Assembly: GCA_030680575.1 (NCBI GenBank)
Contig: JAUXVI010000043.1
Location: forward strand, 31,623-95,622
Direction of reading: 5' to 3'
From: Hylemonella sp.
GTDB taxonomy: Bacteria > Pseudomonadota > Gammaproteobacteria > Burkholderiales > Burkholderiaceae_C
Length of the DNA stretch: 64,000 nt
The notes below the pieces were generated by a model. The model ran no database searches and was not told the origin of the DNA. It saw nothing but the letters and a program-made list of their open reading frames with translations. Both the position numbers and the translations under genes were made by a program. Shown here one piece after another: positions 30,225 through 38,013 of the stretch (its first letter is position 1; each line of letters begins with the position of its first letter).

Positions 30225-30345
30225 CCCCTGTTGCCGCTCACTGCGTGTAGCGGCCTCTCCCCCTAAGGGGGACAACCCCAGCGGCCCGGCGAAGCCGGTT
30301 CCACGGGGTTCCCCGCTTAAGACACGGGTGGGGCAAAGGGGGTTA
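30225..30345. repeat. GC-rich repeat between convergent dut and SlyD-like genes
   Basis: Contains TCCCCC/GGGGGA (loop TAA), GGCCCGGCGAAGCCGG, GGAACCCCG-type palindromes and flanking CCCCCT/AGGGGG ends. It is related in composition and blocks to the repeat at 24.0 kb. There is no T-tract; it may still act as a bidirectional barrier between the two converging genes. Confidence 0.55.
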
Positions 30346-30876
30346 GTGAACGCTGCTGCTGCCGGGCGGCAGCGTGTCCATAGGCTGAATGCGGAAGAAG
30401 CCGGTGCCGGCCGAACCTTGGCCGACTTCCTCCTCCGTGGCTTCGCGCACCCCTTCAACCTTCATCGTCAGGCGCAGCGCAATGCCGGCCAGCGGGTGGT
30501 TGCCGTCGAGCACCACGTGCTCCGGGTAGAGCTCGGTCACGGTGTAGAGCGTGTCTTTCGGCGCATCGGGATTGCAGCCGGCCGGCAGGGCGGAGCCCTC
30601 GATGGTCATGCCCTCTTCCAGTTCGGGCGGGAACAGCTGGCGTGACTCCAGGAACACGAGCTGTTCCTTGTAGTCGCCGAAGGCCTCTTCCGGCTCCAGC
30701 TGGAGCGCCACTGTGGCGCCCACGCCATGGCCTTGCAGGGCTTCCTCGATTTTTTTGAACAGGTCATGCCCCCCGATCAGGAACTCGACTGGTTCGTCGA
30801 GCACGTCAAGTTCCTCGCCCAGGGTGTCCTGGAGTTTCCAGGTCAGGGCGACCACACATTGCTGATTGATTTCCAT
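30343..30876 (-). CDS. FKBP-type peptidyl-prolyl isomerase, SlyD-like
   Basis: 177 residues. The FKBP half-barrels (VVALTWKLQDTLGEELD; FLIGGHDLFKKIEEALQGHGVG) surround an IF chaperone insert (LEPEEAFGDYKEQLVFLESRQLF). The end returns with LDGNHPLAGIALRLTMKVEGVREAT, the SlyD signature. It lacks the His/Cys-rich metal-binding tail of E. coli SlyD, so a nickel role is unlikely. It is a cytosolic folding factor and converges with dut. Confidence 0.88.
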   Translation of the reverse strand: MEINQQCVVALTWKLQDTLGEELDVLDEPVEFLIGGHDLFKKIEEALQGHGVGATVALQLEPEEAFGDYKEQLVFLESRQLFPPELEEGMTIEGSALPAGCNPDAPKDTLYTVTELYPEHVVLDGNHPLAGIALRLTMKVEGVREATEEEVGQGSAGTGFFRIQPMDTLPPGSSSVH

Positions 30877-30932
30877 AGGGCAGAATTGTCGCAGTTCGGC
30901 GTATCGTTTGCCGACACAGACTGGAAATACCG

Positions 30933-32066
30933 ATGGATGTCACCCTACCCCTGCAGTTGCTGGGGGGCCTGAGCCCCGAGGCTTTCATGAAACGCCACTG
31001 GCACAAGAAGCCCTTGCTGGTGCGGCAGGCCATTCCGGGCTTCAAGCCGCTGCTGGCGCGTCCGGCCTTGTTCGAGCTGGCGGCGCAGGACGATGTCGAG
31101 TCCCGCCTGGTCGCCCTCGAGCGCCAGCGTGGCAAGCAGACCTGGCGCCTGCGCCACGGCCCTTTTGCGCGCCGCGACCTGCCGCCGCTCAAGACCCCGG
31201 AATGGACGCTGTTGGTGCAGGGGGTTGACCTGCACGTCGATGCCGCGCATGACTTGATGAACCAGTTCCGCTTCGTGCCCGATGCGCGGCTGGACGACCT
31301 GATGATCAGCTACGCCAGCGAAGGCGGCGGTGTGGGGCCGCACTACGACAGCTACGACGTGTTCCTGCTGCAGGCGCAGGGGCGCCGGCGCTGGCGCATC
31401 GGCCGGCGTTATGACACCACGCTGCGCGACGATGTGCCGGTCAAGATCCTGGCCAATTTCGTGCCGGAGCAGGAGTTCGTGCTGGAGCCGGGTGACATGC
31501 TCTATCTGCCGCACCGTTATGCGCACGATGGGGTGGCCGATGGCGGGGAGTGCATGACTTACTCCATCGGGTTCCGTTCACCGGCAGCGGGCGAACTGGC
31601 GCAGGAACTGCTGCAGCGTCTGGCCGAGGATGCGGCTGAAGAGGGCGGCGACGAACGCTACCGCGATCCTGCACAGGCGGCGGTCACCACCCCGGCGGCG
31701 ATTCCTGCGGCCATGCAGGACTTTGCGCGGCAGGCCCTGCAGAACGCACTTCGTGATCCCCAGGCACTGGCCCGGGTGCTGGGTGAGCACCTGACCGAGC
31801 CCAAGTCCAGTGTCTGGTTCGAGCCGGGCGAGGCGGAGGCAGTCATGGGTGGTGTGGTGCTGGACCGACGCACGCGCATGATGTACGACGCGCACCACAT
31901 CTTCATCAATGGCGAGGGCTATCGGGCAGCAGGGCGCGATGCGACGCTGATGCGCCGGCTGGCCGACCAGCGTCGGCTGGACGCGAAGGAACTGGCACGG
32001 GCCAGCGAGGCGGCGCGAGAGTTGTTGCAATCCTGGTGCGAGGCGGGGTGGGCCCATGGGTTCTGA
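30933..32066 (+). CDS. roxA: Ribosomal oxygenase RoxA-like (JmjC/cupin, L16 arginine hydroxylase)
   Basis: 377 residues. It opens with the YcfD-type start (LGGLSPEAFMKRHWHKKPLLVRQAI) and has the iron facial triad: HYD near residue 134 and the later His in YLPHRYAHDG near 195. A winged-helix-like C-terminal part follows. RoxA uses Fe(II), O2 and 2-oxoglutarate to hydroxylate ribosomal protein L16 at an Arg. Its ATG lies 56 bases from the divergent SlyD-like gene; it overlaps the next gene by 11 bases. Confidence 0.88.
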   Translation: MDVTLPLQLLGGLSPEAFMKRHWHKKPLLVRQAIPGFKPLLARPALFELAAQDDVESRLVALERQRGKQTWRLRHGPFARRDLPPLKTPEWTLLVQGVDLHVDAAHDLMNQFRFVPDARLDDLMISYASEGGGVGPHYDSYDVFLLQAQGRRRWRIGRRYDTTLRDDVPVKILANFVPEQEFVLEPGDMLYLPHRYAHDGVADGGECMTYSIGFRSPAAGELAQELLQRLAEDAAEEGGDERYRDPAQAAVTTPAAIPAAMQDFARQALQNALRDPQALARVLGEHLTEPKSSVWFEPGEAEAVMGGVVLDRRTRMMYDAHHIFINGEGYRAAGRDATLMRRLADQRRLDAKELARASEAARELLQSWCEAGWAHGF

Positions 32067-32577
32067 GGGCACTGGCGCCGGCCAGAGTACTCCCGTGGCT
32101 TTGCCGACAGGGCGCTTCAGTGGTCGTGAGGCTTTTGCGCAATGTGTGCGCGATGCCTTGGCCTGTGCGGCCCGAGAGGGCTGGCGCGACATCATTCTCA
32201 GCGATGCGACCTTCACCGATTGGCCATTGCATGAGCGCGTCGTGGTCGAGTCGTTGCAGGCCTGGGCACGGACTGGGCGTCGCTTGTTGATGCTTGCCAC
32301 CCGCTTTGATGCGGTACAGCGTCAGCAGCCCCGCTTTGTTGCGTGGCGACAAACCTGGGATCACATCATTGAATGCCGCCAGTGTCGAAGCGCGGACCCG
32401 CAGGATTTTCCGAGCGCGTTCTGGGGACCGGCCTGGGGCATGCAGCGCCATGACCTTGTGCACAGTGGTTTTGTTTGCGATACTGACGCAGCACGACGAC
32501 TGGCACTGCGCCAGGCGCTTGATGAATGGTGGCGCAGAAGCTCACCGGGTTTTCCTGCTTCAACCCTGGGTCTCTGA
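32056..32577 (+). CDS. Conserved hypothetical protein coupled to roxA
   Basis: 173 residues, no recognised domain. The middle is alpha/beta-like (WRDIILSDATFTDWPLHERVVVESLQAW, then RRLLMLATRFDAVQRQ) and looks like a small nucleotide-binding or phospholipase-D-like fold without a diagnostic motif. Trp and Arg are abundant; there is no signal or membrane segment. The start overlaps roxA by 11 bases in another frame, so translation is likely coupled. Confidence 0.65.
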   Translation: MGSEGTGAGQSTPVALPTGRFSGREAFAQCVRDALACAAREGWRDIILSDATFTDWPLHERVVVESLQAWARTGRRLLMLATRFDAVQRQQPRFVAWRQTWDHIIECRQCRSADPQDFPSAFWGPAWGMQRHDLVHSGFVCDTDAARRLALRQALDEWWRRSSPGFPASTLGL

Positions 32578-32597
32578 CAGGGATTCCACGTAAGGGA

Positions 32598-32626
32598 TTT
32601 TCAGGATTGTTTTTTGCCCATATAAT
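32598..32626 (+). promoter_or_regulatory. Sigma-70-like promoter of the small lipoprotein gene
   Basis: A perfect TATAAT (32621-32626) has TTTTCA at 32598-32603 as a partial -35 with 17-base spacing. Transcription would start near 32633, giving a leader of about 97 bases that folds into three hairpins in a row. Confidence 0.6.
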
Positions 32627-32632
32627 TTCTGA

Positions 32633-32709
32633 CTAAGCGAAACGGGCTCGAGCCGTTTCGCTTGGTCAATGCAGAGAACTGCATTGGCAATTTCCGGAAA
32701 TTGTTTTTT
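32633..32709 (+). ncRNA. Three-hairpin structured leader or small RNA
   Basis: From the predicted start site the RNA has three hairpins. The first has 11-bp arms AAGCGAAACGG/CCGTTTCGCTT (32635-32663). The second has 8-bp arms CAATGCAG/CTGCATTG with loop AGAA (32667-32686). The third is a perfect 16-base palindrome CAATTTCC/GGAAATTG (32688-32703) followed by six T. The last resembles a weak intrinsic terminator, so the unit could be a free RNA of about 77 bases or an attenuating leader of the lipoprotein gene at 32730. I do not recognise a known RNA family. Confidence 0.5.
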
Positions 32710-32729
32710 CAACTCATTAGGTAAACCAA

Positions 32730-32945
32730 ATGAACAAATCCCTCGTTTTGGCCGCTGTGATCGCTGCTGCTGCTCTGGCTGCTTGTGGCAAAAAAGAAGA
32801 GGCAGCTGCTCCTGCTGCTCCGGCTCCGGCTGCTGCTCCGGCTCCCGCCGCTGCTCCCGCTCCGGCTGCTGACGCTTCCGCTCCCGCTGCCGCCCCGGCT
32901 GCTGACGCTGCTGCTCCGGCTGCTGCCCCCGCTGCTGCCAAGTAA
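32730..32945 (+). CDS. Small alanine/proline-rich lipoprotein
   Basis: 71 residues. A lipoprotein signal (MNKSLVLAAVIAAAALAAC, lipobox LAAC) leaves a mature protein that starts Cys-Gly-Lys-Lys-Glu-Glu and is otherwise almost only Ala and Pro with a few Asp and Ser. The mature part is a disordered, probably extended chain anchored in the outer membrane. Such proteins are frequent in Comamonadaceae and have no known role. The gene has its own promoter, a structured leader and a strong terminator, which suggests high expression. Confidence 0.82.
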   Translation: MNKSLVLAAVIAAAALAACGKKEEAAAPAAPAPAAAPAPAAAPAPAADASAPAAAPAADAAAPAAAPAAAK

Positions 32946-32956
32946 TTCTCGGCCTC

Positions 32957-32990
32957 AGCAAAAAGCCACCTTTCGAGGTGGCTTTTTTTT
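32957..32990 (+). terminator. Intrinsic terminator of the lipoprotein gene
   Basis: AAAAGCCACCT and AGGTGGCTTTT pair around a TTCG tetraloop (32961-32986) and run into eight T. This is a textbook Rho-independent terminator, 15 bases after the stop codon. With the A-run on its left it may also stop the convergent bamC strand. Confidence 0.92.
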
Positions 32991-33042
32991 GCCTGCAACG
33001 CCCATACCTGACAGGCGATGCAGACACAAATGGGATCGTGCG

Positions 33043-34131
33043 CTATTTCAGATCAGCGGCGATCACCTTGACAATACGCTGGGCGTTGTCTGACGTTTCA
33101 GGCGCGCCACTGGCATTGAGCACGGAGACGGTGGTCGTTTTGCCTTCACTGGTCAAGGTGATGCGGTACTTTTGCGGCGCCTTGTCCTTTGGCGTGCTGC
33201 TGAACAATTTGCTGAAGAAGCCGGGCTCTTCCTTGGCGGCAGTCGGTTCGACATAACGCACGAAGTAGGTGCCTTGGCTGCGGTCACGATCTTCCACCGT
33301 GAAGCCGGTACGGTCCAGCGTCAGGCCGACACGACGCCAGGCCCGGTCGAAGTCTTCATCAATCTGTACCACCGGTTGGCCATTGAGCGCAGCCACTCTT
33401 GACGTGAGCTTGGGTGCATCCGCTGCGACCAGCGCTTTGGATTGTTCCTGGCTGACACCAAGCCTGACCATGAGGCGGCGCAGAAATTCAGTTTCGAGCT
33501 CCGGGTCGGCCGGCCGTGGCTGCCAACGGGTGTCCGTGCTTCGTTCGGCGACATAGGTTTCGATCATGCCGCGGTGGCTGATGTAGATCTCGGTGCCCCC
33601 GGTGCTGTTGCGTTCCAGCCGCGTCCGGAATTTGTCACGCTCGCCGGTCGAATACAGTGAGTCTAGGAGTTTGCCCAGGGCGTTGCGGATGAAGTCGTCC
33701 GGGATTTTGGCCCGGTTTTCCGCCCAGTCGGTTTCCATGATGCCCAGGTCCTTCTGGTCCATGGTGAGCAGGAAACCGCTGTTTTGCCAGAAGTCCTTGA
33801 CCTCGTCCCAGAGCTGTTCAGGCGGACGGTTGACGACCAGCCAGCGCTGGGTACCGGAGCGCTCGATCCGGACATCGCCCACGGCGACAGGTGCCGTGGG
33901 GGCCGCTACCTGGTTGGTTTGTCCGGCCTGGTAACCCGTGGCCGTGACAGCGGCGCCCGGCACCACATATCGGTTATCGCGAGACAGCTGACTCAGGTCC
34001 GGCGGTACCTCAAGCGAGGGTGCCTTGCTCTTGCCGGAGCTCTTGTAGTCGACCTTGTCGGATTGCAGGCTTGAGCAAGCTGTCAGCGCCAGGGACAGAC
34101 CCAGCAGCGCCAGTTTGGAAGAATGATTCAC
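33043..34131 (-). CDS. bamC: Outer-membrane assembly lipoprotein BamC
   Basis: 362 residues with a lipobox (LSLALTAC) and the family unstructured start (SLQSDKVDYKSSGKSKAPSLEVPPDLSQL) that binds BamD. Two helix-grip domains follow (about 95-215 and 235-355). It belongs to the BAM complex that folds outer-membrane beta barrels. Next to dapA, as in E. coli (dapA-bamC/nlpB). The longer-than-usual linker around residues 300-340 (TAAKEEPGFFSKLF) is a detail of this copy. Confidence 0.9.
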   Translation of the reverse strand: MNHSSKLALLGLSLALTACSSLQSDKVDYKSSGKSKAPSLEVPPDLSQLSRDNRYVVPGAAVTATGYQAGQTNQVAAPTAPVAVGDVRIERSGTQRWLVVNRPPEQLWDEVKDFWQNSGFLLTMDQKDLGIMETDWAENRAKIPDDFIRNALGKLLDSLYSTGERDKFRTRLERNSTGGTEIYISHRGMIETYVAERSTDTRWQPRPADPELETEFLRRLMVRLGVSQEQSKALVAADAPKLTSRVAALNGQPVVQIDEDFDRAWRRVGLTLDRTGFTVEDRDRSQGTYFVRYVEPTAAKEEPGFFSKLFSSTPKDKAPQKYRITLTSEGKTTTVSVLNASGAPETSDNAQRIVKVIAADLK

Positions 34132-34156
34132 CAGATAGTCCTCAGGGGTCGGGGGG

Positions 34157-35053
34157 TCAAAGCAGGCCGCTGGCGCGCAAGGCGCCTTCGACCACAGTGG
34201 TGTTGCCTGCGGTCAGCGGTGTCATCGGCAGGCGCAGGGTGCCGCCGCACAGGCCCATGCGCTGCATGGCCCATTTCACGGGGATCGGATTGGGTTCGAC
34301 AAACAGCTGCTTGTGCACCGGCATCAGCTTGAACTGGATGTCCATGGCGCGCTTGACATCGCCGGCCATGGCCGCGACGCACAGCTCGTGCATGAGACGC
34401 GGCGCCACATTGGCCGTCACACTGATATTGCCATGGCCACCGCACAGCATCAGGGCCACCGCGGTTGGGTCGTCGCCCGAATAGATGGAGAAGCCTTTCG
34501 GCGCTTCGCGGATCAGCCACTGGGCGCGTTCGATGTTGCCGGTGGCTTCCTTGATGGCGACGATGCCCGGCACCTGCGCCAGGCGCAGCACGGTGTCGTG
34601 CGCCATATCGGCCACGCTGCGGCCGGGCACGTTGTACAGCACCATGGGCAGATCACCGACGGCTTCGGCAATGGCCTTGAAGTGCAGGTACTGGCCTTCC
34701 TGCGTCGGCTTGTTGTAGTAGGGCACGACCTGCAGCTGGCAGTCGGCGCCGACCTTTTTGGCGAAGCGGGCCAGTTCGATGGCCTCGGCGGTGGAATTGG
34801 CACCGCAGCCGGCCATGATCGGCACCCGGCCCTTGGCTTGTTCCACCGAGACGCGGATGATTTCGCAGTGTTCGTCCACATTGACGGTGGGCGATTCGCC
34901 GGTGGTGCCGACCACGCCAATGCAGTCGGTGCCTTCGTCAATGTGCCAGTCAATCAGCTTTCGCAAGGTGGGGTAGTCAACGCTACCGTCCTCGTGCAAG
35001 GGGGTGACGAGGGCCACGATGCTGCCAGTGATTGGGCTGAAGGAGGAGGTCAT
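34157..35053 (-). CDS. dapA: 4-hydroxy-tetrahydrodipicolinate synthase
   Basis: 298 residues, TIM barrel. Visible: GTTGESPT near residue 49, YYNKPTQEG near 112, the active Tyr in YNVPGRS near 140 and the Schiff-base Lys in VAIKEATGN near 168. It condenses pyruvate with aspartate semialdehyde, the first committed step to lysine and meso-diaminopimelate. bamC follows 25 bases later on the same strand. Confidence 0.96.
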   Translation of the reverse strand: MTSSFSPITGSIVALVTPLHEDGSVDYPTLRKLIDWHIDEGTDCIGVVGTTGESPTVNVDEHCEIIRVSVEQAKGRVPIMAGCGANSTAEAIELARFAKKVGADCQLQVVPYYNKPTQEGQYLHFKAIAEAVGDLPMVLYNVPGRSVADMAHDTVLRLAQVPGIVAIKEATGNIERAQWLIREAPKGFSIYSGDDPTAVALMLCGGHGNISVTANVAPRLMHELCVAAMAGDVKRAMDIQFKLMPVHKQLFVEPNPIPVKWAMQRMGLCGGTLRLPMTPLTAGNTTVVEGALRASGLL

Positions 35054-35093
35054 GTCCGCAATGAAGAGTATTTTGGGTAAATGGACATTTTAA

Positions 35094-35684
35094 CTAGAGC
35101 CTATAACGTGCCGGCGCATCATCCGTGGACAGCGGGGTGTCCTGTCTCACCGCTGCAATCCGTTGCACAAAGCGTGCGGGCTGGGTGATGAAACCGTCCT
35201 CATACGCTACCACACGCAGGTCGGCAAATTCGCGCAGCAGTTCACCGGGCTGCAGCAGGAAGTCCGGTCGCGAAGGTTTGCCCACGGTTTCGTTGCCAAG
35301 GGTAAAAGTTTCGTAAAGCAGCACGCCACCGGGCGCCAGGCTCTGGCGGATCACGGGCAGCAGGGCGCGCCACAGGTAGTTGGTCACCACCACCGCGTCG
35401 AATTGCCGCGGCCGGCCATCCTGCATCAGCGGCCAGGGGCCGTTCTCGATGTCGGCCTGCACGGCCTCGCCCAGAGAGGTGACGGCGGCGATGGCCTCGG
35501 GTGAGCGGTCCACGCCGGTAACGGTGTGGCCGCGGGCGGCGAACCATTTCATGTGGCGGCCATGGCCGCAGGCGATATCGAGCACCGTGCCGCCGGGGCG
35601 TACCAGGTGCGACCAGCGCTGCACCCAGGCTGAGGGCACCTCCAGGCCATGGGCCACGCCACCTTGTACGGGAACCAGGGTCAT
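35094..35684 (-). CDS. Class I SAM-dependent methyltransferase
   Basis: 196 residues. SAM-binding motif I is VLDIACGHGRHMKWF near residue 35, the acidic motif II end is VTGVDRSPEA, and the motif IV region is FDAVVVTNYLWRALL. It looks like the small TehB/UbiG-type methyltransferases; the substrate is unknown. Its ATG overlaps the SDR stop (ATGA), so it is co-translated with the short-chain dehydrogenase. It ends 40 bases before dapA. Confidence 0.83.
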   Translation of the reverse strand: MTLVPVQGGVAHGLEVPSAWVQRWSHLVRPGGTVLDIACGHGRHMKWFAARGHTVTGVDRSPEAIAAVTSLGEAVQADIENGPWPLMQDGRPRQFDAVVVTNYLWRALLPVIRQSLAPGGVLLYETFTLGNETVGKPSRPDFLLQPGELLREFADLRVVAYEDGFITQPARFVQRIAAVRQDTPLSTDDAPARYRL

Positions 35685-36493
35685 CGCGGCTTGACCTCGT
35701 CCTTGAGGGCGGCCAGTGCCATGTTCTCCACCGCGCCCGGGGCCAGCAGCTTGAGGTAGCGGCCGAGTTTGCCCTTGGTGGTCATGACCACCTCGCGTTG
35801 GCGGCGGCTCATGCCGTCCCGGATCAGGCGCGCGCATTCCTCCACCGGCATGGCGTCGTCCTCTTTCAGGCCGCTGGCGCCGGCGGCCACGCCGGCGGCA
35901 TTAAAGCCGCGGTAGCGGATCTGCGTCGCCACCACGCCGGGGTAGGCCGTGGTGACACTGACGCCAGCCCCTTTGAGCTCGGCGCGCAGCGCTTCGAAAA
36001 ATCCGGTCATGGCGAACTTGCTGGCGCTGTAGGCGGTGCGCCCCGGCACCCCCACCAGGCCGGCGAGGGACGATACGGCCACCACCTGGCCGCGGCTGGC
36101 CTTCAGGTGCGGCAGGGCGGCGTGGGTGCACCAGACGCTGCCCCACAGGTTGACGCGCATCAGGTTCTCATACCAGCCCAGGTCGTCGGCCTGCACGTCC
36201 TCGAACAGGGCCTGGGCCGAGACACCGGCGTTGTTGACCAGCGCATCGAGGCGGCCGAACTGCGCCACGCTGCGTGCGATCAGGTCGCGGCATTGCGCCG
36301 GGTCGCTGACATCGGTCGGCACCACCAGAACCTCGCTGCCCAGCGGGCGGCACTGCTCGGCCACCTGTTGCAGCAGGTCCTGGTTGCGCGCTGCCAGCAC
36401 CAGGGCCGCGTCCTGGCGATGCTGCTGTGCCAGCTGGCGTGCCAATTCGGCGCCAATGCCGTCGGAAGCTCCTGTGATAACTATTGTTTTCAT
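35681..36493 (-). CDS. Short-chain dehydrogenase/reductase
   Basis: 270 residues of the classical SDR family. The cofactor motif TGASDGIGAE is at about 7-16, NNAGVS near 88, the catalytic Ser in VSSLAG and YSASK (Tyr, Lys) near 158-162. It uses NAD(P)H on an alcohol or ketone. The C-terminus is long and basic (RRQREVVMTTKGKLGRYLKLLAPG), as in membrane-associated DHRS7-like members. Coupled to the downstream methyltransferase. Confidence 0.87.
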   Translation of the reverse strand: MKTIVITGASDGIGAELARQLAQQHRQDAALVLAARNQDLLQQVAEQCRPLGSEVLVVPTDVSDPAQCRDLIARSVAQFGRLDALVNNAGVSAQALFEDVQADDLGWYENLMRVNLWGSVWCTHAALPHLKASRGQVVAVSSLAGLVGVPGRTAYSASKFAMTGFFEALRAELKGAGVSVTTAYPGVVATQIRYRGFNAAGVAAGASGLKEDDAMPVEECARLIRDGMSRRQREVVMTTKGKLGRYLKLLAPGAVENMALAALKDEVKPR

Positions 36494-36536
36494 AGCATTT
36501 GGCGCCCGTTTTATAAGGGTTTGAGGTCAAAATGAT

Positions 36537-36662
36537 TCAGAAACAGGACCAGACTTCATTGGCCAGCGTGACCAGGAAGTCCGGCCGCGTGTAGAGCGCG
36601 AACACCGCCAGCAGCACCAGTACCGCAGCGCCGTAGGCCAGCCATGTTGTCCAGGTCTTCAT
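36537..36662 (-). CDS. 41-residue single-pass membrane peptide
   Basis: A short frame too small for usual gene finding: it begins MKTWTTWLAYGAAVLVLLAV, forms one membrane helix (about 8-24) and ends in a polar part with EVWSCF. Its ATG overlaps the MFS transporter stop (ATGA), the same coupling seen between other genes of this strand, and it ends 43 bases before the SDR start. It may be a small subunit or regulator of the transporter, or act alone in the membrane. The coding pattern (GC at third positions) supports a real gene. Confidence 0.6.
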   Translation of the reverse strand: MKTWTTWLAYGAAVLVLLAVFALYTRPDFLVTLANEVWSCF

Positions 36663-37888
36663 GCGCCGGCGACCTGTTGTTGCGGCTTGTGGCGCTGGAT
36701 GGCGGCTTCGCGCACCGGCAGGTTGACCAGTGCGGCCGCAATGCCCAGCGCGATGGCGATGTACCAGACGATGTCGTAGCTGCCGGTCTTGTCATACAGG
36801 TAGCCGCCGAGCCAGACGCCCATGAAGGAGCCGATCTGGTGGCTGAAGAAGACAAAGCCGCCCAGCATGGACAGATGCGCTACACCGAAGATTTGTGCCA
36901 CCGTGGCATTGGTCGGCGGCACGGTCGACAGCCACAACAGGCCCATGGTGGCGGAGAACAGGTAAACGCTGGTGGGCGTGAGCGGTGCCAGCAGGAAGAG
37001 CGTGATCACCACCGAACGGGCGAAGTAGATGAAGGCCAGGATGTTTTTCTTCTGCAGCCGCTGGCCCAGGGCGCCGGCAGCATAGGTGCCGAAGACGTTG
37101 AACAGGCCGATCAGCGCCAACGCGTAGCTGGCCACCTCGGGCGAGAGGTTCTTGTCCTTCAGGTAGCTCGGCATGTGCACGCCGATGAACACCACCTGGA
37201 AGCCACAGACGAAATAACCCGCCATCAGTAGCTGAAAACTCGGGTAGCTGAAGGCCTCGCGCAAGGCTTGTCCGATGGTCTGCTCCCGTTTGGGCATCGT
37301 GCCGGTGGCGAAGCCGGGCTCGTGCAGGCCCCAGGCGAGCGGGATGATCAGCAGGGCGGCTGCCCCCAGGACCACCAGCGCCTGCTGCCAGCCCAGGCTA
37401 CCGATGAGAAAGCCCTCGGTCGGCACCATCAGGAACTGGCCGAAGGAGCCGGCCGCGGCCGCCACGCCCATCGCCCAGGAGCGCTTTTCCAGGCTGACGT
37501 TGCGGCCGATCACGCCGTAGATCACGGCATAGGTGGTGCCGGCCTGGGCCATGCCGATCAGCACACCGGCGGTCAGCGCAAACAATAGCGGCGTCGGGGC
37601 GTGGGCCATGCCGAACAGGCCGAGCGCGTAGAGGATGGCGCCGCCGATGATGACGCGGAAGGCGCCGAACCTGTCGGCCAGCATGCCGGCGAAGATGCCG
37701 GCAAAGCCCCAGGTCAGATTCTGGATGGCGATGGCCATGGAAAATGTTTCCCGCGTCCAGTTCTGGGCCTGGGTGACCGGTTGCAGCCAGAGACCAAAAC
37801 CGTGGCGGATGCCCATGGAGAGGGTGACGATGGTCGCGCCGCAGATCAGGACCTGGGCCATCGAGAGTTTCTTGCTATGCGTTGTCAT
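36659..37888 (-). CDS. MFS transporter, oxalate/formate antiporter-like
   Basis: 409 residues, 12 membrane segments in two halves. Features: TLSMGIRHGFGLWLQPV at the first helix, the MFS loop GMLADRFGAFRV near residue 70 and GALGQRLQKKN near 285. The pattern fits the OFA/monocarboxylate transporter branch of the major facilitator superfamily. The substrate is unknown. The ATG at 37888 precedes the first helix; upstream in-frame codons add an odd basic leader. It diverges from parE. Confidence 0.82.
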   Translation of the reverse strand: MTTHSKKLSMAQVLICGATIVTLSMGIRHGFGLWLQPVTQAQNWTRETFSMAIAIQNLTWGFAGIFAGMLADRFGAFRVIIGGAILYALGLFGMAHAPTPLLFALTAGVLIGMAQAGTTYAVIYGVIGRNVSLEKRSWAMGVAAAAGSFGQFLMVPTEGFLIGSLGWQQALVVLGAAALLIIPLAWGLHEPGFATGTMPKREQTIGQALREAFSYPSFQLLMAGYFVCGFQVVFIGVHMPSYLKDKNLSPEVASYALALIGLFNVFGTYAAGALGQRLQKKNILAFIYFARSVVITLFLLAPLTPTSVYLFSATMGLLWLSTVPPTNATVAQIFGVAHLSMLGGFVFFSHQIGSFMGVWLGGYLYDKTGSYDIVWYIAIALGIAAALVNLPVREAAIQRHKPQQQVAGA

Positions 37889-37999
37889 CCTTGAAATGTA
37901 GCCAATCCGCCGGCGTCTTGCTGTGTAAAGGCTGCCGCGCTTCATGCATGGGCGAAACAGGGTCTGTACATATATCCAGTTGTTTTTTCGGTAAGCGAC

Positions 38000-38005
38000 T
38001 ACAAT
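38000..38005 (+). promoter_or_regulatory. Candidate -10 box of parE
   Basis: TACAAT ends eight bases before the parE ATG, so the message would be leaderless or nearly so. A T-rich stretch (TTGTTTTTT) lies upstream but its spacing to the box is too short or imperfect for a standard -35. Confidence 0.35.
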
Positions 38006-38013
38006 TCTTCGCC

